Shown: positions 10,993 to 22,236, numbered from the stretch's first letter. The stretch: 64,000 bases of DNA from Bryoerythrophyllum caledonicum (GCA_963971425.1 OZ020515.1:8820291-8884290), one strand, 5' to 3'. A program made the numbers and translations. Notes: generated by a model from the letters alone, not told the origin.

Positions 10993-11331
10993 TTAGGTTT
11001 TGGATGAATTGACAAAGCGCCCCTCGAGAAAATGCTCGTATGTCTCGATGCAACTTTTGAAAACAGATCGCAGCTGCGGGAGTGCATGACCAACCAAAAT
11101 ACGTTGTGCTAATCCAATAGGTACTATGAGAATAGCTTTGGATGAATTTGGTTTTGCACTTGAAAACGTGCTTTGTACCGTATCTGTAATGCTATTCTAT
11201 TGTAATGCTTACCGCGGTCTGCAGCATCTTCGGAGTCATGTCAGCATCAATTGCGACTTCCAAAGAGCCAGACATGTCCACTATTTTCTCCGCCATTTTG
11301 AATGGATCCACCACTCCCTCAGGTGATGCGT
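10993..11331 (-). pseudogene. Two-exon 3' fragment of an unidentified host gene
   Basis: On the minus strand, an exon at 11331-11213 (acceptor GCAG, 119 nt, reads ASPEGVVDPFKMAEKIVDMS and on to TPKMLQTA) ends at a GTAAGC donor. An exon at 11073-10993 follows (acceptor CCGCAG, 27 codons, LRSVFKSCIETYEHFLEG to a TAA stop). The junction is in phase 0 and both exons are fully open, which is unlikely by chance. I do not recognise the protein. Upstream exons were not found, so it is probably a captured gene end. Copy 2: 24,539-24,877. Confidence 0.5.
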
Positions 11332-11469
11332 CTGCTTAGAATTCCTCACAGAGTGTATTACAAAAAACACAGTACATATTAGTCAATAAGACACGCGAGT
11401 AATAGCAGCAGATGCTTAAAACGGCAGCACCGACTATTTTAGTACATACAAGACTTTATGCAACCAGAG

Positions 11470-11690
11470 TGATCGCATCAAGGTGCAGTTCCGAAATTCC
11501 AACAGTGAAGACATAAGACGAAGAGAGAAATGTAACATAATCAATATAAGACACATCATATGACTCAGATGAACACATATTCCAACACTCCCATTCGTTA
11601 TAGGTTTATTAGATTCAAACAACAACGGTGAGATATGCACGTATTACATTGCACTCGCGATGAATCCCAGCTGAAAAATGCGTGAACATG
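11470..11690. repeat. Mosaic segment: intron-like DNA plus an NME7 intron 6 fragment
   Basis: About 11,480-11,635 matches 39,028-39,175. About 11,641-11,690 matches NME7 intron 6 (GTATTACATTGCACTCGCGA). The same two pieces occur in the opposite order at 38,885-39,175, so the block has been rearranged. Confidence 0.6.
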
Positions 11691-11790
11691 CACTACAAGA
11701 AATCGGAGTGGATAGCAACACCAAAAGAATAACGTTTCCTGGAAACGTTGCTATCTGAGCGACGTTTGTTAGAAGGCCCAAAATCCTAAT
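11691..11790 (+). mobile_element. CACTA-type transposon end (single terminus)
   Basis: Begins CACTACAAGAAATCGG, the usual terminus of plant CACTA (EnSpm) elements, exactly where NME7 intron similarity stops. It includes a small inverted repeat (GATAGCAAC..GTTGCTATC). No matching right end was found, so the element is truncated or split by the following retroelement. Confidence 0.5.
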
Positions 11791-11881
11791 ATAGAACAAC
11801 CTCTCATGTTCCCGCGAGAGTTCCCCAGAACAAATAGTACTCGGTCATTTGGGAACAAGTTGGTAATCTTGCAAAGGGATC

Positions 11882-12946
11882 ATGATGTGGCTAGTGGGAT
11901 GTCGCCAATTCACCACAAAATCGATCCACCCTCCCCACTTCCACCCACACCACCCAAACCACATCCTCAAAAACCCCACCACCTATCCCATTAACAGCAT
12001 CATACACCACGAATACAAGAAAAAAATAGATAAAAACCAAATAGAAGACAATTACACTAGATATCTATGCCAATGGACTCACAATAACCACACTTACAAC
12101 AAATGGCTCCCCCAAAGAAACCTCTTCCCAAGACACAACCAAAACACCATTTCACATAACACAAATAAATTGACAAAATATTATCAAAGAACTCAACACA
12201 AATTCTACACCGAAATTATCCAAGTTCACCACCCACAAAACCAACCCCAAGACACAAGGTCCGTCACCCCACCCACAATAATCCCCCTACTAAACATCTA
12301 CACAACGGAATGCAACCCCGAAAAAGACACTCTTACCTCATCTAACACAATAAAAATTGACAAAGACCAAGCACACTTATACGAAGAAGATGGAAGGCAT
12401 CTTTTTACCATCCCAATCACTAGGCTCACATGGTTGTGGAACCAATATAATACTAAACTACAAACCCCTACAAACATTGAACCAACAACCCAACCGTTCG
12501 AAACCGAAGTCATTTGGCTATACCAAAGATACAAATATAGATTACCAAAAAGTAACCCCCTTAAACTTACACAATATACACTACCCATACCTATACTTAA
12601 TTCACTAATCTCCACATTCAACATCCAACACTCATATTTCTCCTCCCCCGTCACATGCCCCACCAAACTCAACAAATTTTACTCCCCCTTTGAAAGAGAT
12701 AAAATATTCGGATCACTAGGCAAAGCCTTTGACCACAAATGGATAGGTAATGGTATGGCCCACCCACACAATGAAGAAGGAACACAACAAGCTCTACATT
12801 GGGCCCGCCTCGCGGCCAAACATGACCCAAACCACACCTCCACTCTAATCATAACCCAGACAAAAACTGGTACCAAAATCATAATCCACACTCGGGCCCC
12901 TTTCCCGATACACACATCATCACAATATTCGAAGCGGATTCAATAA
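11882..12946 (+). pseudogene. Retroelement frame A with a possible adenine-methyltransferase-like segment
   Basis: 354 residues, rich in Asn, Thr, Lys and His. Residues 266-340 (FYSPFERDKIFGSLGKAFDH, then KWIGNGMAHPH and ALHWARLAA) resemble, from memory, the methyltransferase-like domains with an FG..G.AF..W.G..NPPF pattern found in algal mobile elements. The catalytic-type NPPF would here be AHPH (293-296), so any activity is doubtful. The frame breaks near 12,905: sequence continuing the domain (DTHIITIFEADS) runs on in the frame of the next ORF, so a one-base shift separates two parts of one polyprotein. The start is arbitrary because the 5' end is truncated. Confidence 0.45.
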
Positions 12947-14736
12947 CATATGAAGAACCCACCATCCCACTAGATCTAAAAAAACCCAGAATTGAATCAT
13001 CCACTCTACAAATAATATGCATCCACCACCAAAATCATACTCTAGGCACACAAGAACAACTAGAAGAACTCTCCTCCATAGCAAAGACTCTAAACGTACA
13101 CCGGATACTCACAAAATCGGCCCCACCAACGCCAATGCAAACACCCGTCAACAGAAGCAAAAAATGGTCAAAACTACACTACAATAACAATACACTAAAC
13201 TACACCTTAACACCCCCACCCCTCCCGGAGTATCAAACTAACACCCCACCTAAATTTAACCCCGAATATAGCTACTATACTGATGGCTCCTTTAAACCGC
13301 CAGAACAAATTAGCCCGGGATCTTGGCGCAGAGAAAAAGCCGGTTATGGAATATACAACGCTACGAAAGAAATCAAACTAGCCAAAAGACTACATGGACT
13401 GCAAAATATCCTCAGAGCAGAACTAATGGCCATCCACAAAACATTAGAAATCGTCTCAACAAAATACAACAATGAACCGGTGCACATATTTACATATTGC
13501 ATTAATGCACTATATTTATTAAACACCCAAATAACACATCCTACCCTCCATGATAGTCACCCCGACCGAATCATACTAGAATCAACGGTCCAAATGATAC
13601 TAAAAAGAGAACAAATCACAACCCTTCACAAAGTCCGAGCCCATGCTAATATTGATGGCAATGAACAAGCGGATAAACTCGCAAAAGAAGGAAGAGAAAA
13701 ATCACATAAAAATGCCAAAGACCCACATGAACACGCCCACGCCACCCCTTACTATTTCCAAAAAGAAGACTGGCCCTCCAAAGAAGACACCCCCGATAAA
13801 GGCCCGGTTAGATTCCTGAGTAAATACCTCAAAAAACAAGACCTACATAACAATCTTGACACAATCACAGATAACCTTCCTAACATAGAAAAATGGATCA
13901 ACAACGATGACATAGACAATGAACTCTCTACAAATTTTTGGAAAAACCCCATCGTCACCGATTCACAAATAACATGCCTTATCAAATTCCGTACCGGTCA
14001 ATACATGGGAAACGCCCGTAAACAACTGTTCTTTGGAATAGAAAGAATTCCATCCATAACATGCCCCATATGCCCCTCAACGGACCCCGACACATGGCTA
14101 CGTGTTCTACTCAAATGCCAAAACCACCACATACACTCCCTAATTGTTAAAAGACATAACAAAGCAGTATGGGAAGTCCGAAAACTAATCACCTCCCACA
14201 ATAAATCGAGATGTTTTATACTAATGAACGCCGGCACTTTCAATAACAATCCACAAGAAAATACGGTCCCCCCGTGGCTACTCCCATGCTCATGTACGAC
14301 CCAAAGATGTCATTGCAACGCTAGGCTCAAACCGGACATCCTTTGTGTCAAAGGTTTACCATACAATGACCCACCACCCGATAACGTCAACCAAGACTAC
14401 ACCATTCAATTTATTGAATTCACATACTGCAACGATAGATTTTCCCCGGAAACAATCCAAAACAAAATAGACAAATACCAACCCCTTATTGACGACATCA
14501 TCGCCCTCGGATGGAATGTCGACCCCCTTATGGTAATCACATCCGGCGCTCGAGCCACCACCTTTATCCCATCTATGAAAACTCTAGAAGACACCTTCAA
14601 GATACCCATTGAAACAATTAAAACATCCTTTAAAAACATTAACACTATAGCTATCCAACATGCCATGTCCATTCTTCTACATAAACGCAAAATCGAAAAC
14701 AACGAAGCCCTCCCCGATACACAGGACCCCCCCTAA
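12907..14736 (+). pseudogene. Retroelement frame B: RNase H-like domain, Cys/His motif, putative restriction-like nuclease
   Basis: Open from about 12,907; the first ATG is at 13,135 (533 residues from there). RNase H signature: YYTDGS (D50), RAELMAIHKTLE (E96) and KVRAHANIDGNEQADKLAKE (H170, D180). The third catalytic Asp, usually TDS, is TYC here (Tyr121), so the enzyme is probably inactive. A CPIC..LLKC Cys/His cluster follows (310-341), as in non-LTR elements after RNase H. The end carries KPD (399-401), Glu428 and KIDKY (444-448), reminiscent of the PD-(D/E)XK endonuclease of R2-like elements. RNase H assignment is firm; the nuclease is a hypothesis. Confidence 0.7.
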
Positions 14737-15031
14737 ATTCTCCCCCCGCCTTGATTTTCATGACTAGTTGGTTTTAAGGTTTTTGACTACTTGCCTGGTT
14801 TGTGGTTGGTTCGTTGGTTAGTTGCCCGGTTTGTGATTCGTTGGTGGGATGGTTGACTTGTGGTTCTTTGGTTTCTTGTTACATAGTGTCTACCCTCGAG
14901 AGAGGGAAGTAGTTCCAGCTCACTAATTCCTTGTCCTTTGGGCATGGTCTTAGTAGTGGAACGAACAGACACTTTATTCACGCCGGCCTCCTTCGGAGAC
15001 CGGCGTTCTTCTTCTTCTTCTTCTTCTTCTG
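14737..15031 (+). other. Retroelement 3'UTR, terminal hairpin and TTC tail (copy 1)
   Basis: The GT-rich 3'UTR ends with the block GTGGAACGAACAGACACTTT and a hairpin CGCCGG-C-CTCC-TTC-GGAG-A-CCGGCG (about 14,980-15,004), followed at once by about nine TTC triplets. Conserved 3' hairpins recognised by reverse transcriptase are known for several LINE families. The same arrangement occurs at 1-120 and, inverted, at 61,440-60,768. Confidence 0.65.
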
Positions 15032-15044
15032 CTACCGTGCCACC

Positions 15045-15655
15045 TTTGAGGAAAATTTAGAGGCGGAGCAAGATGGGCATCTACAAAGATTGGTGGCACT
15101 AAAATTGATGCAAGCATTGGCGAACTACAGTAACTTCTATGAAGTGTGGTTGCAATGGGATGAACCCTTTGTATAGAAGATGTTCAGTATGATCTACTAC
15201 TCTCGTAGATTTTTCCATGCCTTGTGAGCTTGTAGGCCTAAAAGGGTTGACCTCTTACAACCACTTTTTGGTCTCTGGGTGTGTTATATCCAAATTTGCA
15301 TGAAATCTGTGAGGAACTAGGAACACTAAGTTTAGATTTGTACATACATTATATGCATGCTTTTGAAAAATCAGATTATGATTTGAAGTTCTATAATTCT
15401 TGGAATACCTCATAACACATTGCCAAATACACTATGTACACTTCAATATAATGAATACCTACAAATACAATGTCAAATACTATGTGGTTATTTGTATACA
15501 TGGAAAATCACAATGGTTTGAATATTGTACCCATCGATTAAGCATTTTGATGAAGAATTTATAATCTTCTCTAACATCAAAACTAATGGAGAAAACAACA
15601 AAATTAAAGGGATAGTGTTAACCTTTAAGTTAGTGAGTTGTGTAAATAAAGATCA
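15045..15655. repeat. Dispersed non-coding repeat (shared with 34,020-34,620 and 52,690-52,860)
   Basis: Starts near GAGGCGGAGCAAGATGGGC and matches the 34 kb locus over about 600 bp and the 52.7 kb locus over about 170 bp. No coding potential seen. The 34 kb version appears to be the older neighbour from which the tandem-unit version was copied. Confidence 0.65.
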
Positions 15656-16069
15656 AGTGTTACTTCAGAGAATCTGCTTTCTATTAGCAAGAGACTGAAT
15701 GAAACCATTTTGCTCAATTTGCATACATGATGTGTATTGAGTAGGGACACAATTATCATAACGTGAAGGCCAAGAACATGTTCATCCAAAAAGTCAGACC
15801 CAAAAAACCACTTGTGCATGGCAGATTTGTAGCATTCATTGCATAATCCAAGCGTGAGCACAACTGAGTTTTAGAGCTAATTTACTTTTATCTATATCTT
15901 TCTCAAATTATTTTGCATTGTTGGACTTGTAATTTGGTAGCCACATCATTTACTTGCATGTATACTTGAGCCGTCAACTCATTTGGCATTAAATGCAGTA
16001 AATTATAAATTACGATTGGCTAAAGGTAGACTAAGGTGTTTCCTAATCAGTTTTGGCAGTCTCTGTACA
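15656..16069 (-). pseudogene. N-terminal remnant of the Tc1-like element (copy 1)
   Basis: On the minus strand the frame near 15,861-15,690 (NECYKSAMHKWFFGSDF, then HHVCKLSKMVS) matches 36,747-36,590 beside the Tc1-like transposase. In this copy the transposase body is deleted and the sequence jumps to the repeat at 15,655. The right part (to 16,069) matches 36,760-36,950 up to the foldback-element insertion point. Confidence 0.6.
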
Positions 16070-16347
16070 GCTCAAGGAATGAGAACGGGGAACTCAAGGG
16101 AACGGAGAATGGAACAACCACAAAAGCGGGATATATCCCACATCGTTTGCAGAACCATATTCTGAGAGGTATAAATACAGAAACGGGAAAGGAATATTCT
16201 GTCTTTTCGGAGACATGTAATTTAGGTGCGGACCCGAAAAAGGGGCCAAAACCTTTTTGCCCAAGAATGTTTTGTGGGTTTTATGGGTTTTGTTTTGTGG
16301 GTTTTATGGGTTTTGTGGGATTTGTCGGTTTTGAGGGGTTTTGTACT
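16070..16347 (+). promoter_or_regulatory. TATA-bearing repeat directly upstream of NME7 copy 2
   Basis: Same repeat as 6,464-6,690, followed by a short GT-rich minisatellite that joins NME7 leader sequence at 16,348. TATAAATA lies at 16,170-16,177, 278 bp before the NME7 copy 2 start. In position it can act as the promoter of this copy. Copy 3 has the same arrangement (TATAAATA at 29,716-29,723). Confidence 0.55.
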
Positions 16348-16454
16348 CTTTTGCACTCTCATCACTTCATCACATGAAGAAGCTGGAGAACGCTTGAATC
16401 CTTTCAGCTCGAAATCGACTGGAGCGTTGTTTTCTGCTAGCGTGGCGGCAAACT

Positions 16455-19400
16455 ATGGTAATTTCTCCGATCTCCAGGACTGGTCTGATGAAACTGCTGC
16501 GACTTGTGAGTGACGACGTTTGCTTTCGTTCAGGACATCAAGAATGACGGAGCTCGGTACGCTTTCCAGGTGCGGTGGACGGATCCCAGGAATCAGATCG
16601 TGTGGAAGTACCAGTTCATGTACCACACCTCCGACAGATCCATTGAGATGGTGCGTCAGTTGTTCTATCCTCAATGCATCATGATTCGGTGACTGTCTTT
16701 ACGATCTTGCAGCACTGCTATGATTTAGATGTAGTTGCAAGCATTTGGATGAGAAGACTCGTTTCTTCTGTATATCAAACTGGAACACCGAATCCGCCTC
16801 GACAAAACAGAACCTTAGCTGGTTTCAGTCTTGAGACCAGTTTTTTTGAAGTTCTCCCCTGCTCCTGCCACCAACAGATGTGTTTTTTTCCATCTCGTGT
16901 TTTGCTACAGCGTCGATCCAGTGCCGTAATACATAACGAGCTGAATGTATGATTGACGGAGTTTATGAGAGTCTGAGGTAAAAATGGGCGACATGTTTCA
17001 TGGTCTAGTGAATTGAATTCCATACGATGAATCGTTTGCTTTGCCATTCAGTCCAAGGTAGAATCTGAAATTAGCAGAGTGGATCATTGCCTCGATCTGG
17101 GAAGGAGTGACCCTGAGTGTAGTCATTCAAACACGAGTTCCTTCATGAGCTGATTCATCTGCACACTTGTGAAATGCAGTACGATATGAAGAACCAGAAA
17201 ACGTTTCTGGGAAGAGTAGCCTACCCGGACTTGACTCTGGAGCAGCTGTACATCGGGAGCACCATCTTGGTCTACTCGCGACAGCTTTTCATTGAGGACT
17301 TCGGCGATGACTTCACAAGGAAGAACCTACGAGGGCTGCAGGAAACGTAAACCTTCATACCTCGACTTGCTCAGCTTGTGTCTGATCTTGACGCGGGATT
17401 CAAAGTTGCTGGCCTCAGTAGTTACTTAGATTGTGTGAATGACCTGCATCGTGCGTAAACCAGGACCCTGGCCATGATCAAGCCAGATGCGATCCAGCAT
17501 ACCGGACGGATCTTGGAGTGCATCACCTCGAATGGACTTCTGGTGAAGAACCTGCGCATGTGCCAGCTCTCGCTTGCGCAGGCGGAGGAGTTCTACACCT
17601 CTCACCGGGGAAAGCCCTTCTTCCAGTAAGAATTGCTGACATTTCACAAACCAGGCTTCATCGAGATCACGGACAGTAACCAAATCATCGATGTGGACCA
17701 CGCAGGTGCCTCACTCAGCTGATTGCGAGTGGACCGATCGTCGCCATGGAACTGGTCGGTGAAAATGCGCTCTACAGGTTGCGACTGTTACTTGGTAAGA
17801 ACCATCTTCACTCCAACCCCTCCGGATAATCAAGGGATGCTCGTCGAAGGGAGTTATGTGCAGGTACATTACGTTATGAAGAGTTGTTCGCCTGATGAAG
17901 CTAGAGCTTCGGAAGAAGCTAGCTCACAGATAGACTGGTTCTGGATTCATGCCAGGTCCTACAAGCCCCGAAGTCGGAAGGATGAATGCACCCTCGTCGA
18001 TTCGTGCCCAGTTCGGCTCGGATTGCACGAGAAACGCCTGTCATGGATCAGATTCGCACGAGGCAGCGCGTCTGGTATCGTCAGATCCTCTTCGAGACTA
18101 CTGCATCCATACCATGTGTGCATATGAAGTGGTTGCTTACTGACAGTCATACATGAGTGGCTCTTTTGCAGGAGACATGCTTTTTCTTCATCAATCGTAA
18201 GCTTGGAATGTGCGCTCGGTTCCGGAACTGCAGCGTCGCAATTGTAAAACCACATGCCGTGACGGCAGGTGATGTCTGATCTTGTGAGAGAAAACATCGC
18301 ACGCAATTGTAGCTGCAGTCAATTTGCCTGAAATACTAACCGATGCTGTTGTTTTTTGCACAGTTTTTGAAATTAGGGGCATGTAACATAGCACGTATTA
18401 CATTGCACTCGCGAGGAATCCCAGCTGAAAAATGCGTGAACATGCATAATTCGAGATGAGATGGCATTGCACGACCACATGAGATAGTACATTCTGTGGT
18501 CTTTGTCCATGTAAGTCCATTTACAGAACAACCAGTCATGAGTTGGTCAAGAGTTGCTGATAGTGAGTACTATTATTCATACAGGAAGTGCGGGGGCAAT
18601 CATAAGCCGCGTCATGGAGAACTTCGACGTCACAGCCATAGAACTGGCCCATTTCTCAAGGGCAAATGCGATGGAATTCCTCGAAGTGTACCGAGGGATT
18701 GTGCCAGACTTCCTCGTAACGTGCTCACCATCTACTCCTTTTTGAAGAGTACAAGACATGAATGGGTGCATGTTGTGTGTGATCTGACACGAGGTCTTTC
18801 TGGCCTTGATCCATTCAGGCCATGACGTTCGAGCTCGAGTCCGGAGCTTTCATAGCCATGGAGGTCGTGGACAAGCACAATCCTTGCACAAACCCCGTGA
18901 ACAAGTTGCGGGAGCTGTGCGGACCTGCGGACCCTTGCATTGCACGCCCTCTTCGGCCTGACACCATCCGTGCCGAGTTCGGAATCAACAAGGTACGTTC
19001 TCTGCCTCCTGCACCCCAGCTTCACCACTCAACTTGCAGTTCCCAGGAGAGCGTCTCATGCATGTTCAACAAGTCCAGCTTCGGAACGACAGATCAAAAC
19101 TTCTTCCCTCTTTGCAGTGACTAGGGACATCCAAAAGCAGCCAAGATATTATGGGGCATACAGGATGCGTCCACGGATCTAACGATCATTGCAACCATGT
19201 AGTTCAACATGCATGTAGAATCTAATCACTAAGACTTTAGCTTTCTTACAAATAGACCTGTTTTCGACACTCTGAACTTGACACTTTGAGGTGTCAAAAC
19301 GAAGACTTGTGGAAAACTTGTGATAGGATATAACTGTAGTGAGTCAAAAACAGCCCCATTTGTACTGGAGATCAGTTAGTGAACTCTACCTGTTATGAAG

Positions 19401-19847
19401 GTAAAATTCTCCCAGCAGAATCCCAAGGTGCTTCTGGTCGAACACTGGCTGCACCGAGATCAAGTATCTATCTGCCTGGCAATTGATGTTCTGGATTAGC
19501 GTGACGTGCACGAACAAACTTCAGTCTGACGCGGTGAAGCTGACCGTGGAATCATATTACAGGTGAGGAACGCCATCCACTGCACGGATCTGGAAGACGA
19601 CGGCGAGCTGGAGTCGCAGTACATCTTCATGCACGAGTACGAGCGAGAGCCCTCCAAAGCGGTGGTGATTCCCAAAGCCGACGCCTCGTGCATACAACCC
19701 TCTGCGCCCGACTCTGCTTCTGACCAAGTCTCTAGTTCCTCCAGGAGCAGCAGCTCCTCCGGGACGTGCTCCGGCACATCCTCCTCCTGTTCGTCCTCCC
19801 AAAGCGACCGAGGTGTCCCGCATCCCAAACTCAATTGCCGCGCTTGA
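16455..19847 (+). CDS. NME7: NME7 / nucleoside diphosphate kinase 7, copy 2 (ten exons)
   Basis: Exons 16455-16457 (ATG), 16534-16650, 17180-17346, 17464-17625, 17706-17794, 17956-18074, 18172-18268, 18585-18715, 18819-18992, 19563-19847, all GT-AG and in phase, 447 residues. It has the same DM10 and two NDK domains as copy 1 and the same Ser-rich tail. It keeps the usual Phe in EEFYTSH, where copy 1 has Leu, and carries Ser for Gly late in NDK A (HEAARL reads EAARL after GS..). Its 5' leader and promoter are of the copy 3 type, not the copy 1 type. Confidence 0.92.
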
Positions 19848-19929
19848 CGCAACGAAGAAGAAGAAGAAGAACAGCTTCAATCTGGCGTGAATAAAGTGTC
19901 TGAATGAGGACGAGAGTAGTGCCTTTCGT

Positions 19930-19979
19930 CCAGTGAGAAGGTAGACTAGACAGATGAAGGTCGTCTACCTTCTCACTGG
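19930..19979 (+). repeat. Inverted repeat behind NME7 copy 2
   Basis: Identical to the hairpin at 6,383-6,432. AATAAA lies upstream at 19,890-19,895. Confidence 0.7.
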
Positions 19980-20010
19980 AAAGGCAGTAAGCTGATTAGT
20001 AACCAAAGGT

Positions 20011-20414
20011 AGTCTCTGCAGCTCAAGGAATGAGAACGGGGAACTCAAGGGAACGGAGAGTGGGAACAACCACAAAAGCGGGATATACCCCACATCGTTT
20101 GCAAAAGTATGTTCTGAGAGGTATAAATACAGAAACGAGAAAGGAATATTCTGTCTTTTCGGAGACATGTAAATTTGGTGCGGACCCGAAAAAGGGGCCA
20201 GAACCTTTTTGCCCAAGAATGCTATTTTTTGCACCTAAAGGCTGAGGCAATTTTGTGGGTTTTGTGGGCTTTTAGGGTTTTGTGGGTTGTGTGGGATTTG
20301 TCGGTTTTGTAGATTTTGAGGGGTTTTATAGGTTTTGTGGGTTTTGTAGATTTTGTGGGTTTTTGTAGGTTTTGAGGGATTTTGTACGTTTTGTGGGATT
20401 TGTGGGTTGTCTGG
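20011..20414 (+). repeat. TATA-bearing repeat and GT-rich minisatellite, copy 2
   Basis: Second-unit counterpart of 6,464-6,864, with TATAAATA at 20,122-20,129. Confidence 0.75.
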
Positions 20415-20790
20415 GTTTGCGCGTTTGGCAGAGATGGTTTTGTTGGGTCGCGTGAGGCCATTTGAGGACGTGCCATCGGTGTGAGCGAGAGCATGCCTCT
20501 TTTGGGGTTGTGGGTATTTGCTTGTGGCGGTTGTGGTGAGAGTTCGAGCGGGGGTTTGAGCTTGGGAATTGGGGGAAGATGGTAACTTTGAAGGCGAGGT
20601 TGATGCGGTTGGGGGCTGCTGGGCCATTGGAGGCGCTTTGAGGCGGGGAAGGGGCGGCATGGGGAGTTGCTGAAGCGGCCACCGTTCCAGGGGATGGAGG
20701 GCGGGTTGGTGAAGGAGCGGTGCGGTCGTGGATCCAAAATCGATTTGTGCGGGAACACGCACATTCTGGAGGTGGACAAGGCGTCGTCGA
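20415..20790 (+). pseudogene. MRS2 5'UTR/exon 1 fragment (copy 2)
   Basis: Same as 6,865-7,243; the start-like ATG is at 20,579 and the frame stops after about 20 codons. It joins NME7 intron 6 sequence at 20,791. Confidence 0.85.
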
Positions 20791-22236
20791 TTACATTGCA
20801 CCCGTGTTGAATCCCAGTTGAAAATTTGGGTTATTGAAATGCGTGCACAATTCAAGTCGAGTCGATGGCATTGCACGACCATCTGACATACAAGCTCATT
20901 TTATAGTCTTTGTCCTTGTAAGTCCATTTACAGAACAACCAGTCATGAGCTGGTCAAGAGTTGTTGATAGTGAGTACTATTATTCATACAAGAAGTGCGG
21001 GGGCAATCATAAGCCGCGTCATGGAGAACTTCGACGTCACAGCCATGGAACTGGCCCATTTCTCAAGGGCAAATGCGACAGAATTCCCCCAAGTGTACCG
21101 AGGCATTGTTCCAGTCTTCCTCGTAACGTGGCTCACCATCCATATGTGTTGATTCTCTTAACCCCTAGAGGACCAAATCTCCTTCGGGGGGATTTCTGAT
21201 TTTGGGCAGGTTCCTAAAATTCGAAAAAAAATCCTTTTTCTCTAAATATTTTATTCTAGAATGCCTGTGATAAGAGCTTCGTGGAGATTATTTTATTTTA
21301 TTTTTTGGATTTGTAGTTTGAAAGTTAGTACCACTTAAAGCCAAAAGTGGGGACTCCCGGCACCTCCAAAATTTTGGACAAAAGTTTCTATTGACATTGA
21401 GATTTTCCACACATATAAAGAATATTTACTTCTTAGGAAATTTTCAAAAAAAATTCTTGTCTTTAGAGTAAAAAGGCATTTTATTCCAAGTCAAACATTT
21501 TCACACATTGTTGGGCAACTGGGGGAAAAATTCATCTTTTCTACATAAAACCTAGAGATCTTCATATTTTTCACCTTTTATTTTTTCAAAAACAATATGT
21601 GGTGAAAACCTTCTTAATGACCGTTTGGATTATCATTTGAATACATACGGAGTTCACAAAAAAATAAAACGTGAAATGGCAATTTTTGAACCTCCACTCC
21701 TTGCACACTTGTTTTGAATATGCTACACCCCTTTTTTACCTTTAAAAATTGGTGTGCTGGGAAATGACATCATGCTCAAGACAATGGTAAAAGATTTAGA
21801 CCTTGTACAATGCAAAAACATGATACAAAGTGAAGTCAAAGTCCGCAGATCTACTCAACGCATGGAAGAAAATGAACCATTGTTTTGACTTTAAACACTA
21901 AAGCTATCAATCTGTGCGGTGGATTGCAACCAAAATTTTACGGCATGTTTATATAGAAGTCTAATTTAAGATCTTACGGTTGAAAATCCGAAATTCACTT
22001 TAAAATGTGATTTTTATGTCTCTTTTTGGCAGTGGCAATTTTGGACTGGTTTTAGAGCGAAAGTGGTCGTGGTCCTTCAGGGGTTAAGAAAACAAGAAAG
22101 TTGTTTTTCCGCAGAATGTGTGCATGATGTGTACGATCTTACACCTTGTCTAATTTCTGGCCTACTTCCATTCAGGCCATGACGTTTGAGCTTGATGAGC
22201 TTGATGGAATGGGCTCGCGAAGAGATGCTCAAAATG
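20791..22236 (+). pseudogene. NME7 exon 7-8 fragment split by a MITE (copy 2)
   Basis: Counterpart of 7,244-8,690, interrupted by the TTAA element at 21,158-22,087. Confidence 0.85.
21158..22087. mobile_element. TTAA-flanked element 1, copy 2
   Basis: Same ends as 7,611-8,541, one base shorter in the A run near 21,527. Confidence 0.75.

Larger units (their letters stand above)
11791..15031 (+). mobile_element. Non-LTR-type retroelement remnant, 5'-truncated, copy 1
   Basis: Holds two long frames in the same direction (11882-12946 and 13135-14736), a 3' untranslated region, a conserved 3' hairpin and a TTC tail. The strand is strongly A/C-rich, unlike neighbouring DNA. No reverse transcriptase motifs are visible, so the 5' part is probably missing, as is common for non-LTR elements. 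The left limit is approximate. It is present in tandem units 1 and 2 but not at the older locus 33.5-39 kb. Confidence 0.65.
2827..16347 (+). repeat. Tandem unit, copy 1 (NME7 plus mosaic block)
   Basis: First of three head-to-tail units. From about 3,370 onward it matches copy 2 almost base for base at an offset of 13,547, falling to 13,546 after a one-base A-run difference near 7,980. The 5' part (2,827 to about 3,370) differs from copies 2 and 3 by many substitutions and indels. Homology to the other copies starts abruptly at 2,827. Confidence 0.95.
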
